Shown here one piece after another: positions 7,356 through 16,346 of a stretch of DNA of 64,000 nucleotides (its first letter is position 1; each line of letters begins with the position of its first letter). Origin of the DNA: Magnetospirillum sp. ME-1. Its GTDB lineage: Bacteria; Pseudomonadota; Alphaproteobacteria; Rhodospirillales; Magnetospirillaceae. The notes beneath the pieces were generated by a model that saw only the letters and a program-made list of their open reading frames with translations, did no database searches and was not told the origin of the DNA. The stretch spans positions 3,266,926 through 3,330,925 of the forward strand of contig NZ_CP015848.1 of the NCBI RefSeq assembly GCF_002105535.1. The letters are read 5' to 3'. The position numbers were made by a program, and so were the translations under genes.

Positions 7356-8470
7356 TGAGCGCCGCCCCTGAACAGGTCCTGGTCGAACTGGGCGAGCGCA
7401 GCTATCCCATCCATATCGGCCCCGGCATGCTGGACCGGGCGGGCGAGCTGATCAAGCCGAAGATGCGGGGCGGCCGCGCCCTGGTGGTCACCGATGCCAA
7501 CGTGGCGCCGCTCTATCTCGAGCGGGTGCAGAAAAGCCTGGCCGAGGCCGGGGTGACCACCATGCACACCGTGGTGCCGGCCGGCGAGCAGACCAAGGAC
7601 TTCAAGCATCTGGAAGCCCTGCTCGACGCCATGCTGGAGGCCCGGGCCGAACGCGGCGCCATGATCGTGGCCCTGGGCGGCGGCGTGATCGGCGACCTCA
7701 CCGGCTTCGCCGCCTCGATCCTGCTGCGCGGCGTGGATTTCGTCCAGATCCCCACCACTCTGCTGTCCCAGGTGGATTCCTCGGTGGGCGGCAAGACCGG
7801 CATCAACACCCGTCAGGGCAAGAACCTGATCGGCTCGTTCTACCAGCCCCGCCTGGTGCTGGCCGACACGGCGGTGCTCGATTCCCTGCCCAAGCGCCAG
7901 GTGCTGGCCGGCTATGCCGAGGTGGTGAAATACGGCGTGATCGACGACGAGCCGTTTTTCGCCTGGCTGGAGGAGAACGGGCAAAAGGTCATCGACGGCG
8001 ACATGGAGGCGCGGCGCCACGCCGTCGCGGTGTCCTGCCGCGCCAAGGCCCGCATCGTCGGTGCCGACGAGCGGGAAGGGGGCGTGCGCGCGCTCCTCAA
8101 CCTCGGCCACACCTTCGGCCATGCGCTCGAGGCCGAGACCGGCTTCTCCGACGAGATGCTGCACGGCGAGGCCATCTCCATCGGCATGGTGATGGCGCTT
8201 CGCCTGTCGGCCCGGCTGGGTCTGGCGCCCGCCGCCGATGCCCTGCGGCTGGAACGTCACCTGAGTGCGGTGGGCCTGCCCGCCGCCCTGCCCAAGCCCC
8301 GGCTGTGGGCGGTGGACCGGCTGATCCACCACATGGCTGGCGACAAGAAGGTCAAGGACGGCAAGGTCACCTTCGTGCTGGCCAGGGGGATCGGCAAAAG
8401 CTTCCTCACCCGCGAGGTGCCGGAGGCTGAACTGGCGTCCATGCTGGCGGAGATGGCCGCCGGACGGTAA
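7352..8470 (+). CDS. aroB: 3-dehydroquinate synthase
   Basis: Converts DAHP to 3-dehydroquinate using NAD+ and a divalent metal, the second step of aromatic biosynthesis. The 372-residue protein shows the NAD-binding GGGVIGDLTGFAAS, the substrate loop PTTLLSQVDSSVGGKTGIN, and metal-binding residues in EVVKYG, the HTFGHALE helix and the LHGEAISIGM segment. ATG 7352 overlaps the aroK stop; a second ATG follows directly at 7355. Gene order aroK-aroB-corC is common in alphaproteobacteria. Confidence 0.95.
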   Translation: MMSAAPEQVLVELGERSYPIHIGPGMLDRAGELIKPKMRGGRALVVTDANVAPLYLERVQKSLAEAGVTTMHTVVPAGEQTKDFKHLEALLDAMLEARAERGAMIVALGGGVIGDLTGFAASILLRGVDFVQIPTTLLSQVDSSVGGKTGINTRQGKNLIGSFYQPRLVLADTAVLDSLPKRQVLAGYAEVVKYGVIDDEPFFAWLEENGQKVIDGDMEARRHAVAVSCRAKARIVGADEREGGVRALLNLGHTFGHALEAETGFSDEMLHGEAISIGMVMALRLSARLGLAPAADALRLERHLSAVGLPAALPKPRLWAVDRLIHHMAGDKKVKDGKVTFVLARGIGKSFLTREVPEAELASMLAEMAAGR

Positions 8471-8486
8471 GGGGGGGACGGTGGGA

Positions 8487-9773
8487 ATGGATCAGGGGAC
8501 GCTTTTTCTCACCATTTCGGTGGTCGCCATCGTGGTGCTGCAGGCGGGCTCGGCGTTCTTCGCCGGCACCGAGACGGCGCTGACCGCCGTGTCGCGCCCG
8601 GTCATGCACCAGCTGGAACAGGACGGCAGCGTTCCCGCCAAGCGCGTCAACCGGCTGATCGACGCCCGCCAGCGCCTGATCGGCGCCTTGCTGATCGGCA
8701 ATTCGCTCACCCACACCCTGTCCTCGTCGCTGGCCACCGGCCTGCTGGTCGGGCTGTTCGGCGACGTGGGCGTGGCCTATGCCTCGGCCGCCATGACGGT
8801 GATCATCGTGGTGTTCGGCGAGGTGCTGCCCAAGACCTACGCCATCTATCACGCCAACCGCGTGGCCCTGCTGTTCTCCGGCCCGGTCACCGCCGTGGTC
8901 TGGTTGCTGACCCCCTTCGTCCATGCCGTGGAACTGGTGGTCAAGGTGGTGTTCCGCCTGTTCGGCGCCAAATACGCCGCCGCCGTCAGCGTCGAGGCCT
9001 CCATGATGGAGCTGAAGGGCGCCATCGAGGTCCATGCCGGCGAGGAGGAAGTGCGCGAAGAGCGCCGCATGCTGCGCTCCATCCTGGAACTGGGCGACGT
9101 GGAGGTGGGGCAGGTGATGACCCATCGCCGCGGCGTGGTCACCGTGGATGCCGGGCTGCCCGCCGTCGAGATTCTGGAGCTGGTGGTGGGCTCGCCCTTC
9201 TCGCGCGTGCCCCTGTGGAAGGACGATCCCGACAACATCGTCGGCGTGGTCCACGCCAAGGACCTGCTGCGCGCCGTCCGCGCCCTGGAAGGCGAGATGG
9301 ACAAGCTGGACGTGGTCGAACTGGCCTCGGCCCCCTGGTTCATACCCGATTCCACCACCCTGCTGGAGCAGTTGCAGGCCTTCCGGTCGCGGCGCGAGCA
9401 TTTCGCCCTGGTGGTGGACGAGTACGGCACCCTGATGGGCGTGGTCACCCTGGAAGACATCCTGGAGGAGATCGTCGGCGACATCGCCGACGAGCACGAT
9501 GTGACGGTGGCCGGCGTGCGGCCGCAATCGGACGGCTCCTACATCATCGACGGCTCGGTGACCATCCGCGACCTCAACCGGCAGTTCGAATGGCGGCTGC
9601 CCGATGGCGAGGCCTCCACCATCGCCGGGCTGGTCCTGCACGAGGCGCGGCAGATCCCCGACGTGGGCCAGGTGTTCCGCTTCTACGGCTTCCGCTTCGA
9701 GATCGCCCGGCGCCAGCGCAATCAGATCACCTCGCTCCGGGTGACGCCGCCTGTCCCGGCCGCCGGCGATTGA
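8487..9773 (+). CDS. CorC/HlyC-type CNNM transporter-like membrane protein
   Basis: A CNNM/CorC family membrane protein linked to magnesium or cobalt homeostasis; older annotations call it hemolysin C. The N-terminal DUF21 transmembrane domain spans about residues 5-190 (FLTISVVAIVVLQ, FFAGTETALTAVS, VIIVVFGEVLPKTYA). Two CBS domains follow at about 205-330 and a C-terminal CorC/HlyC domain at about 345-425. ATG 8487 has AAGGGGGGG nine bases upstream; the in-frame GTG 8481 is too close to that site. Only 16 bases separate it from aroB, so it is probably the last gene of the aroKB transcript. Confidence 0.88.
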   Translation: MDQGTLFLTISVVAIVVLQAGSAFFAGTETALTAVSRPVMHQLEQDGSVPAKRVNRLIDARQRLIGALLIGNSLTHTLSSSLATGLLVGLFGDVGVAYASAAMTVIIVVFGEVLPKTYAIYHANRVALLFSGPVTAVVWLLTPFVHAVELVVKVVFRLFGAKYAAAVSVEASMMELKGAIEVHAGEEEVREERRMLRSILELGDVEVGQVMTHRRGVVTVDAGLPAVEILELVVGSPFSRVPLWKDDPDNIVGVVHAKDLLRAVRALEGEMDKLDVVELASAPWFIPDSTTLLEQLQAFRSRREHFALVVDEYGTLMGVVTLEDILEEIVGDIADEHDVTVAGVRPQSDGSYIIDGSVTIRDLNRQFEWRLPDGEASTIAGLVLHEARQIPDVGQVFRFYGFRFEIARRQRNQITSLRVTPPVPAAGD

Positions 9774-9879
9774 GTGACCCCGTTCACATCCCGTTAACTC
9801 CACATATGGTATTACAATCGGGTGACGGGGCCGATTTGTTGTCGACAAGCCGAGTCTCCGTTGGTTAAGGTTTTTGCGG

Positions 9880-10029
9880 GTTGTGATCGCGGACGGAGGA
9901 ATCCACGTTGATTCGCTGCTTGAGCCGAGCACCGGAAGGCATTTCCGGACAGGGTCGCCCGCCGCAGGTGGGCCGCAGCATCCTCCGCCTCTCCCATCAG
10001 GGGTCTCTCGTGTCGAGAGGCCCTTTTTT
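9880..10029 (+). ncRNA. Candidate structured RNA or leader ahead of phoH
   Basis: In the 294-base gap between the corC-like gene and phoH there is a run of hairpins: CCGGAA/TTCCGG at 9932-9948, GCCCGCC/GGTGGGC at 9957-9973, and the strong terminator hairpin at 10001-10023. This layout fits a small RNA ending at 10029, or an attenuator-like leader for phoH. The 5' end is a guess. The sequence does not match the SRP RNA or 6S RNA cores I know. A ten-base palindrome TTGTCGACAA at 9839-9848 could be an operator upstream. Confidence 0.35.
10001..10029 (+). terminator. Strong intrinsic terminator upstream of phoH
   Basis: Ten-base stem GGGTCTCTCG/CGAGAGGCCC (one T-G wobble pair) with a TGT loop at 10001-10023, followed by six T residues. 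It lies 39 bases before the phoH start and more than 200 bases after the preceding stop, so it ends either a long 3' end of the aroKB transcript or a separate small RNA. Confidence 0.88.
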
Positions 10030-10067
10030 GTTGCCCTCATTCCTTTCCCATTCCGAAGGAGTCCCAG

Positions 10068-10805
10068 ATGGCCAAGCGCGCTACGCGGGTTGCCGCGTCG
10101 AAGAATGAGCCGGTGGTGTCGCTGTATCCCGCCGAGAAGGCCTGGAGCCCGCTGGGCGAGGACGACCGGAACCGCGACCAGAGCTATGTGCGCAAGGTCC
10201 GCCCGCAAAGCGACAACCAGCGCCAGCTGCTGCGGGCCATCACCGAGGGCAACCTGACCCTGGCGCTGGGGCCGGCGGGAACGGGAAAGACCTATCTGGC
10301 CATCTCGGCGGCGGTGGAAGCCTTCGAGGAAGGCAAGGTGGCGCGCATCATGCTGTCGCGCCCGGCGGTGGAGGCGGGGGAATCCCTGGGCTTCCTGCCC
10401 GGCGACCTGCAGGAGAAGCTGGCGCCTTATCTGCGGCCCCTCTACGACGCCCTGTCGGACCGCCTGGGCGGCAAGCGGCTGCGGGCATTGCTGGCCGACG
10501 GCTCCATCGAGATCGCCCCCATCGCCTATATGCGCGGCCGCACGCTCAACAACGCCTTCGTGGTCATCGACGAGGCGCAGAACTGCACCTACGGCCAGAT
10601 CAAGATGCTGCTGACCCGCCTGGGCTGGCATTCCACCATGGTGCTGACCGGCGACCCCGACCAGAGCGACCTGCTGCCCGGCATGTCGGGGCTGGCCGAC
10701 ATCGCGGCCCGGCTGTCGGACCTGCCCGACGTGGCGGTGGTGCATCTGAACGAAAAGGACATCGTCCGTCACCCGCTGGTGGCCAGCATGCTGACGGTGC
10801 TGTAG
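10068..10805 (+). CDS. phoH: PhoH family ATPase
   Basis: A 245-residue P-loop ATPase of the PhoH family, short form without a KH or PIN domain. Walker A is GPAGTGKT (about residues 68-75) and Walker B with the helicase-like DEAQ box is VVIDEAQNCT near 160. LTGDPDQSDLL is sensor-like. Family members are ATPases thought to act on RNA, often phosphate-regulated in enterobacteria; the cellular role is unclear. ATG 10068 follows GAAGGA. The TAG stop at 10803-10805 coincides exactly with the start of a dispersed repeat. A terminator upstream suggests its own promoter between 10030 and 10060 or regulated readthrough. Confidence 0.88.
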   Translation: MAKRATRVAASKNEPVVSLYPAEKAWSPLGEDDRNRDQSYVRKVRPQSDNQRQLLRAITEGNLTLALGPAGTGKTYLAISAAVEAFEEGKVARIMLSRPAVEAGESLGFLPGDLQEKLAPYLRPLYDALSDRLGGKRLRALLADGSIEIAPIAYMRGRTLNNAFVVIDEAQNCTYGQIKMLLTRLGWHSTMVLTGDPDQSDLLPGMSGLADIAARLSDLPDVAVVHLNEKDIVRHPLVASMLTVL

Positions 10806-10970
10806 CTGGCTGCGGAAAAACTCGTCTGCCACGCTATTTACTCGTCACCCCCGCGAAGGCGGGGGTCTATGTTGACGTAATTTGGCAGTGTCAACACAAG
10901 ATGTGGTTGGCTGATACATGGATTCCCGCTTTCGCGGGAATGACGACTTCTTGGGACGAGTTTTTCCGCA
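10803..10970. repeat. Nested inverted-repeat element after phoH
   Basis: Three concentric inverted repeats. The outer arms TGCGGAAAAACTCGTC (10811-10826) and GACGAGTTTTTCCGCA (10955-10970) are perfect over 16 bases. The inner arms at 10843-10871 and 10917-10945 are imperfect 29-base repeats, each also a small hairpin of the CCCGCGAANGCGGG type. The centre has GTTGAC and GTCAAC. The left end, starting TAGCTGGCTGCGGAA, matches a partial copy at 48433. It resembles a MITE or large REP-like element; no coding potential is seen. Confidence 0.8.
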
Positions 10971-11077
10971 CCCTGTTAGACCCACTTTCGGCGGCGCCGA
11001 AGAATTTTGGCGGCCGGTGAGATCACCACAGAGACACAGCGTCCAGAGGAAAGCCGTTACCGGTGTGAGGCCATTCC
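10806..11077. other. Non-coding gap, mostly repeat
   Basis: Between phoH and the extensin-like gene. The first 165 bases are the nested inverted repeat. The remainder (10971-11077) has a CACAGAGACACAG stretch typical of low-complexity intergenic DNA. I see no gene or convincing terminator. Confidence 0.6.
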
Positions 11078-11773
11078 TCACATGGAACAGAGCTTGTGCG
11101 GGCCGATGTCCAGGTGCAGGTGGTCGGCGTGCAGCTTGTTGTGGTTGGGCGTCAGCACCACGTTGAAATGCTCGCACGAGGCCCGGGCCACGGCCTGGAG
11201 GAACTCGCTCTTCTTGCCGGCGCCCTTCCAGTCCTTCTTCACCGAGATCATGGTGCCGTCGGCCAGTTCGAAGCCGCCGATGTCGATGGCCTGGCCCTTG
11301 CCGTGTTCCGACAGCCGCCCGCCGCGGCTGCCGCCCTCGCCCGAGGAGGCAACGGTGGTTTCGGTGCGGCGGTTGCGGCAGTCATAGGTTCCCATGTGAT
11401 GAAGCCTGGCGACGCGCTGCCCGAGGATCCTCTGGGCGGCGGCCTGCACCACCTGGGTTTCGAAGCGATCGACCACCCGGGCCATGGAGCAGGACATCAC
11501 GCCGGGGCGGTTCCAGCTGGTGCCGGAATCGGCGGTTACCTTGACGGGATTGGCGATGGAGCACGAACCGGGGCCGCCGACCGCCGCCTGCGGCTCGAAG
11601 GCCACACGGCGGTCGCGCAGATCCTTCAGGCAGGCGGAATCGGGATCGAGGATGGGCGGCGGCGGAGCGGGCCGGGGCGGCGGTGAGGAGCACGCGCCCA
11701 GCAAGGCCAAGGTCAGAACGGCGAAGACAAGACGTTTGGACAAGGGTCGCGGTTCCGCAGCGCTGGAATCCAA
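11078..11773 (-). CDS. Extensin-like family lipoprotein
   Basis: A lipoprotein with an extensin-like C-terminal domain. The lipobox is in LTLALLGACSS, so the mature protein should start at that cysteine. A proline-rich linker (PPPRPAPPPP) follows. The domain, from about residue 45 to the end, has conserved cysteines (ACLKDL, GSCSI, MSCSM, YDC, SCEHF, KLC) and the ending SEHGKGQAIDI with HADHLHLDIG. These histidine and aspartate residues resemble a zinc peptidase site, so a cell-wall hydrolase role is possible but unproven. The start is uncertain: TTG 11773 or TTG 11743; neither has a good ribosome-binding site. Confidence 0.82.
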   Translation of the reverse strand: MDSSAAEPRPLSKRLVFAVLTLALLGACSSPPPRPAPPPPILDPDSACLKDLRDRRVAFEPQAAVGGPGSCSIANPVKVTADSGTSWNRPGVMSCSMARVVDRFETQVVQAAAQRILGQRVARLHHMGTYDCRNRRTETTVASSGEGGSRGGRLSEHGKGQAIDIGGFELADGTMISVKKDWKGAGKKSEFLQAVARASCEHFNVVLTPNHNKLHADHLHLDIGPHKLCSM

Positions 11774-11853
11774 TCATCTAGCGCAATTACGGCCGAAAAG
11801 TCACGGAATATCTCAAAAACCACCCGGAACCCGTTGTAAGTCTTAACGAGTGA

Positions 11854-12177
11854 TTAACCGAGCTTCACCGCCGTGCCATTGGCCGAGACGATCAGCATGG
11901 TCTTGCCGTCGCCCGCCACCGTGTCGTAATCCAGATCGACGGCCACCACCGCGTCGGCGCCCAGTTGGGCGGCCTGGGCCTGCATGTCGGCCAGGGCCGC
12001 TTCCTTGGCCTGGCGCAGTACGGTTTCGTAGGCGCCCGAGCGGCCGCCGACGATGTCGCGCACGCTGGCCATCATGTCGCGGAAGATGTTGGTGCCCATG
12101 ACCGCGTCGCCGCAGACGATGCCGAGATAGGCGGTGATGCGCTTGTCCTCGACGGAATCGGTGGTGGTGATGATCAT
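11854..12177 (-). CDS. UPF0145 (YbjQ-like) family protein
   Basis: A 107-residue protein of the YbjQ/UPF0145 family, a small dodecin-like fold that forms oligomers; the function is unknown, and a heavy-metal-binding role was once suggested. Family signatures are [18 protein letters not shown], the central [21 protein letters not shown] and VDLDYDTV near the C-terminus. ATG 12177 with GAGGGC upstream is preferred over the ATG at 12201, which would add eight unconserved residues. It is divergent from mogA. Confidence 0.88.
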   Translation of the reverse strand: MIITTTDSVEDKRITAYLGIVCGDAVMGTNIFRDMMASVRDIVGGRSGAYETVLRQAKEAALADMQAQAAQLGADAVVAVDLDYDTVAGDGKTMLIVSANGTAVKLG

Positions 12178-12249
12178 GCTGCCCTCGTGCTCTTGACCCA
12201 TAGGACCGAGGTCATCACACTCCGTCTTCCTTTGCCAGGAGAATTCGCC

Positions 12250-12789
12250 ATGACCGAACAGCCCGTCCCCATCGGGGTCGTCACCATCTCGGACCGCGCC
12301 AGCCGGGGCATCTACGAGGACAAGGGCGGGCCGGCCATCATCGCCGAGATGAACCGCTTCCTGTCCACGCCCTGGCGTGCGGTGGCGCGCGTCATCGAGG
12401 ACGAGCAGGCGCTGATCGAGGCGACCCTGAAGGAACTGGCCGACGTGGAGGGCTGCGCCCTGATCGTCACCACCGGGGGCACCGGCCCGGCGCCCCGCGA
12501 CGTGACGCCCGAAGCCACCGAGGCGGTGTGCGACAAGATGATGCCGGGCTTCGGCGAACTGATGCGCTCGGAAAGCCTGAAGGTGGTGCCCACCGCCATC
12601 CTGTCGCGCCAGACGGCGGGGATCCGGGGCAAAAGCCTGATCATCAACCTGCCGGGCAAGCCCTCGGCCATCGCCGATTGCCTGAACGCGGTGATGCCGG
12701 CGGTGCCCTATTGCATCGACCTGATCGGCGGCCCCTTCATCGACACCGATCCGGCGGTGTGCAAGGCCTTCCGGCCCAAGGCCAAATAG
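12250..12789 (+). CDS. mogA: Molybdopterin adenylyltransferase MogA
   Basis: Adenylylates molybdopterin before molybdate insertion in molybdenum-cofactor synthesis. The 179-residue protein starts [21 protein letters not shown], and carries [17 protein letters not shown], the substrate-binding motif of the MogA/MoaB fold, and INLPGKPSA near the C-terminus. ATG 12250 follows AGGAGAA; the frame is open further upstream but without conserved sequence. It converges on the histidine kinase gene, whose stop is eight bases away. Confidence 0.92.
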   Translation: MTEQPVPIGVVTISDRASRGIYEDKGGPAIIAEMNRFLSTPWRAVARVIEDEQALIEATLKELADVEGCALIVTTGGTGPAPRDVTPEATEAVCDKMMPGFGELMRSESLKVVPTAILSRQTAGIRGKSLIINLPGKPSAIADCLNAVMPAVPYCIDLIGGPFIDTDPAVCKAFRPKAK

Positions 12790-12796
12790 GCAGGCG

Positions 12797-14437
12797 CTAG
12801 GCCGGGAAGGTCACCGACACCACCGTTCCCTCGTCCACGAAGATGTGGGAGCGGCCGCCCAGCTGGCGGGCCAGGGCGCGGATCAGGCCGATGCCGATGC
12901 CGCGTCCCGGCTTGTCGGGCATGCCCACGCCGTTGTCGCGCACCGTGAAGTGCCACTCGCCCGCCTCGCGCACCAGGGTGATCCAGATGGTGCCGCGCCG
13001 CCCGTCCGAGAAGGCGTGCTTCATGGCGTTGGACAGCACCTCGTTGGCCAGCATGCCCAGCGGCACGGCCCGTTCCAGGTCCAGCGTGCCTTCCACCTCC
13101 ACCTCGACGGTGACGCCGCCGGGTGACGCGGAATAGGACCCGGCCAGCGCTTCGGCCAGCTTGCCGAAATAGGTGCCCAGATCCACGTTGGAGGCCAGGT
13201 TGCGTTCGTACAGGGTCTGGTGCACCAGGCCCATGGAGTGGATGCGGTCCAGCGCGTCCTTCAGCGTCGCCTTGACCTTCTCGTCGGTGACGTGCAGCGA
13301 CTGCATGGTCAGCAACGAGGAGATGACCTGAAGGTTGTTCTTCACCCGGTGATGGACTTCCTGGAACAGCACGTCCTTTTCCGCCAGGGCGGTGGTCAGT
13401 TCGCGGGTGCGGCGCTCGCCGGTGGCCAGCAGCCGCGCCTCGTGCCGCAGGCTCTCGCCGGTGATGGCGGCCAGCACCAGAAGCAGCCCCATGGCCGTGG
13501 CGAACAGCAGCACGTTGCGCCTGGTGCGCACGCTCCATTCGCGAAGCGCCACCTCGATGGGGATGCCCGAGGTGACCACCATGTCCAGGTCCGGGAGGTT
13601 GCGGTAGGCCACCAACCGCTCGATTCCATCCACCACCGAGGTGGAGCGGTAGACGCCGGACGGCCCCTTGGCGAAGTGGGTGAACGGCGCCTTGGAGGTG
13701 TCGAAGCGGGTGAAGGTGGCGTCGGGCATGGGATAGCGCGCCACCAATCCGCCATCCAGGCGAGACACCAGGAAGATGGAGCCGGGTTCGGGCTGCAGGT
13801 CGCGGTAGAAATCGATGAAGTAGTCGGTCCTGATGGCGATCTGCGCCACGCCCATGGCGCGCCCCGCCGGGTCCGGGATGGCGCGGCTGAAGATGATCAC
13901 CCGGCCCTGGTCGCCCCGCCCGGGCACCACGGCGCTCATCACCGTGCGGCCCGGCTGGGCCATGGCGACGGTGAAGTGGTCGCGGTGGGCGGCGTTGGCG
14001 GCGAACAGGCCGAGGCTGTCGTGGGCCAGCACCGGGTCGCCCCGCTCGTCGTGGATGGCGATGCCGATGCCGTAGGGCAGGTTGGACAGCACCGACGACA
14101 GCCATTGCTGCTCGTGGCGGGAATTCCTGAGGCTGGCCAGCGGACGATTGGCCACGTGGTCGCCGACCATGCCGAGATTGGCGTGGGCGGCGCCATGGGC
14201 CGCGCGGGTCTGGGATTCCACCAGCCGGGCAGACAGGCTGAGATTGGCGGTCCAGTCGGCCAGGGCCACCTCGCGGTCGAACCAGGTGAGCGTACCCAGC
14301 CCGGCCAGGCCGCCCAGAACCGCGATGGCGGTGATCAGGCCGAGCAGCAGCCGGGGCCGCGGCAGCCGCGACGGCCGGGAGGCGGCGTCCTTGTCCGTGC
14401 GGCCGGGATGGGAGATATCCACGCTGCCGCCGTTCAT
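12797..14437 (-). CDS. Membrane sensor histidine kinase (HisKA_2 type)
   Basis: A 546-residue sensor kinase. A transmembrane segment (about 31-52) leads to a periplasmic sensor of about 250 residues resembling a Cache/PAS-like fold, a second transmembrane segment (about 308-326), a HisKA_2 domain with phosphoacceptor H363 in EVHHRVKNN, and a HATPase domain ([24 protein letters not shown]). Such kinases often pair with alphaproteobacterial general-stress regulators or lone receivers; no partner gene lies beside it. ATG 14437 starts two bases after the cobT stop, so it is very probably co-transcribed with cobS and cobT, an unusual association. Confidence 0.87.
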   Translation of the reverse strand: MNGGSVDISHPGRTDKDAASRPSRLPRPRLLLGLITAIAVLGGLAGLGTLTWFDREVALADWTANLSLSARLVESQTRAAHGAAHANLGMVGDHVANRPLASLRNSRHEQQWLSSVLSNLPYGIGIAIHDERGDPVLAHDSLGLFAANAAHRDHFTVAMAQPGRTVMSAVVPGRGDQGRVIIFSRAIPDPAGRAMGVAQIAIRTDYFIDFYRDLQPEPGSIFLVSRLDGGLVARYPMPDATFTRFDTSKAPFTHFAKGPSGVYRSTSVVDGIERLVAYRNLPDLDMVVTSGIPIEVALREWSVRTRRNVLLFATAMGLLLVLAAITGESLRHEARLLATGERRTRELTTALAEKDVLFQEVHHRVKNNLQVISSLLTMQSLHVTDEKVKATLKDALDRIHSMGLVHQTLYERNLASNVDLGTYFGKLAEALAGSYSASPGGVTVEVEVEGTLDLERAVPLGMLANEVLSNAMKHAFSDGRRGTIWITLVREAGEWHFTVRDNGVGMPDKPGRGIGIGLIRALARQLGGRSHIFVDEGTVVSVTFPA

Positions 14438-14439
14438 GC

Positions 14440-16329
14440 TCAGCCCGCCCGGCGCCGGCCGCCGGACGCCTCGGCCTCGTCGTCGAACAGGGAGGTCAGC
14501 TGGCGCATCATGGTGCCGCCCAGTTCCTCGGCGTCCATGATGGTGACGGCGCGGCGATAGTAGCGGGTGACGTCGTGGCCGATGCCGATGGCCACCAGTT
14601 CCACCGGCGAGCGGTTCTCGATATAGGCGATGACGTCGCGCAGATGCTTTTCCAGGGTGTTGCCGGGATTGGCCGACAGGGTCGAATCGTCCACCGGGGC
14701 GCCGTCCGAGATGACCATCAGGATGCGCCGCTGTTCCGATCGCGCGATCAGGCGTTCGTGCGCCCACATCAGCGCCTCGCCGTCGATGTTCTCCTTCAGG
14801 ATGCCTTCCCTCAGCATCAGGCCCAGATTGCGCCGCACCCGGCGCCAGGGGGCGTCGGCCGCCTTGTAGACGATGTGGCGCAGGTCGTTGAGGCGTCCGG
14901 GATTGGCCGGCTTGCCCTCGGCCTGCCACTTCTCGCGTGCGCTGCCGCCCTTCCACGCCCGGGTGGTGAAGCCCAGCACCTCGACCTTGACGCCGCAGCG
15001 CTCCAGCGTGCGGGCCAGGATGTCGGCGCTCATGGCCGCCACGGTGATGGGCCGCCCGCGCATGGAGCCGGAATTGTCGATCAGCAGGCTGACCACGGTG
15101 TCGCGGAAATTGGTGTCCTTCTCGATCTTGAAGGACAGGGAATGCATGGGATTGGCGACGATGCGCGCCAGCCTGCCGGTGTCGAGCATGCCCTCTTCCA
15201 GGTCGAAATCCCAGTTGCGGGTCTGCTGCGCCATCAGCTTGCGCTGCAGCCGGTTGGCCAGTTTGGAGACCACGCCCTGCAGGTGGGAGAGCTGCTGGTC
15301 CAGCTGGCGGCGCAGGCGGCTCAGTTCCTCGGCTTCGCACAGATCCTCGGCGGTGACGATCTGGTCGAACTGGGTGGTGTAGGGCTTGTAGGGCCGGTCC
15401 TGCATGGCGGCGGAATTGGAGAGCTGCTCCTGGACCTGCTTGGACGGGCCGCCCGGCTCCTCGGTGCCGGTGCCGGTCAGCATCATCTCCTCGCCGTCGC
15501 CCTCGCCCTGGTCGTCGCCGCTGCCCTCGGACGAGCCCGGCGCCTGGGTGTCGCCCTCCTGCTGGGGGCCCTGGCCCTCCTGCTCGCCTTCCTTTTCCTG
15601 GCCGGCGCCCTGGGCCTCCTGCTCCTGTCCGTCTTGCTGCGAATTCTCGGATTCGTCGGCTTCCGACGGCTGGTCGGTGCCGAAATCCAGATCGTGCAGC
15701 AGCTTGTGCAGGCCCTTGGCGAAGGCCTCCTGGTCGCGCAGCAGGTCCTTGAGCGAATCGAGCGTCGGGCCGGCCTTGGCCCTGATCTCGTCACGCCACA
15801 GATCCACCGCGGCCCTGGCCGAGGGCGGCGGCTCCAACCCGGCGAAGATCTCGCGGGCGATCAGGCGCATGGCGTCGGCCAGGGGCACCTGCTCGCGCTT
15901 GACCGCACGGTCCAGGCCCTCGGCGCGGGCCTTGACCTCCAGCACCTCGGCGATGTTCATGGCGGCACCCGGCATCAGCCGCGCGCCTAAGGCCTCGACC
16001 CGGGCCTGTTCGACCATGTCGTAGATCTTGCGGGCGTCGGGCAATTGCGGCATGCGGCGCACGTGGACGGTGTCGTCGTGGTAGCGCAGCCGCAGCGCGA
16101 TGGCGTCGGCGGTGCCGCGCAGCCGGGCCAGATCCGAGGCCAGGATGGTGCGCGGCGGCGCCGGCAGGCGGATTTCCGTGCCCCGCACGCTCCCGTTGCC
16201 GGCGGCATAGCCCACATCCAGCTCGGGCTGGCCGGACATGGCCTTCAGGGTGGCGGCGGTGGCGCGGCGGATGGTGTCGCCGATGCTTTCGCCCCTGGTG
16301 CCGTCCTTGCCCGTGGAATTCTGCTGCAA
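14440..16329 (-). CDS. cobT: Cobaltochelatase subunit CobT
   Basis: Subunit of the ATP-dependent aerobic cobaltochelatase (CobN-CobS-CobT) that inserts cobalt into hydrogenobyrinic acid a,c-diamide. The 629-residue length is normal. An N-terminal helical domain is followed by an acidic glutamine/glutamate/glycine-rich linker (about 265-335) and a C-terminal VWA domain (about 400-625) with the MIDAS motif DNSGSMRG. The best start is TTG 16329, with GGGGAG five bases upstream; no ATG fits the conserved N-terminus. It lies 17 bases after cobS and two bases before the kinase gene. cobN is not in this window. Confidence 0.92.
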   Translation of the reverse strand: MQQNSTGKDGTRGESIGDTIRRATAATLKAMSGQPELDVGYAAGNGSVRGTEIRLPAPPRTILASDLARLRGTADAIALRLRYHDDTVHVRRMPQLPDARKIYDMVEQARVEALGARLMPGAAMNIAEVLEVKARAEGLDRAVKREQVPLADAMRLIAREIFAGLEPPPSARAAVDLWRDEIRAKAGPTLDSLKDLLRDQEAFAKGLHKLLHDLDFGTDQPSEADESENSQQDGQEQEAQGAGQEKEGEQEGQGPQQEGDTQAPGSSEGSGDDQGEGDGEEMMLTGTGTEEPGGPSKQVQEQLSNSAAMQDRPYKPYTTQFDQIVTAEDLCEAEELSRLRRQLDQQLSHLQGVVSKLANRLQRKLMAQQTRNWDFDLEEGMLDTGRLARIVANPMHSLSFKIEKDTNFRDTVVSLLIDNSGSMRGRPITVAAMSADILARTLERCGVKVEVLGFTTRAWKGGSAREKWQAEGKPANPGRLNDLRHIVYKAADAPWRRVRRNLGLMLREGILKENIDGEALMWAHERLIARSEQRRILMVISDGAPVDDSTLSANPGNTLEKHLRDVIAYIENRSPVELVAIGIGHDVTRYYRRAVTIMDAEELGGTMMRQLTSLFDDEAEASGGRRRAG

Positions 16330-16346
16330 GATCTCTCCCCAGGCCC

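Noticed and set aside
5228-8470. 1080-codon plus-strand frame spanning an exported-protein gene and aroB
   Set aside because: Only its last third is aroB; the earlier part lies antisense to the exported-protein gene and in another frame of aroK. No fusion protein is supported.
9779-9828. Inverted CCCCGTTCAC/GTGACGGGG pair after the corC-like gene as a terminator
   Set aside because: The arms are imperfect, about 30 bases apart, and no T tract follows.
11020-11060. CACAGAGACACAG-like stretch as a distinct mobile element
   Set aside because: Only one short low-complexity stretch, with no inverted ends or second copy in the window.
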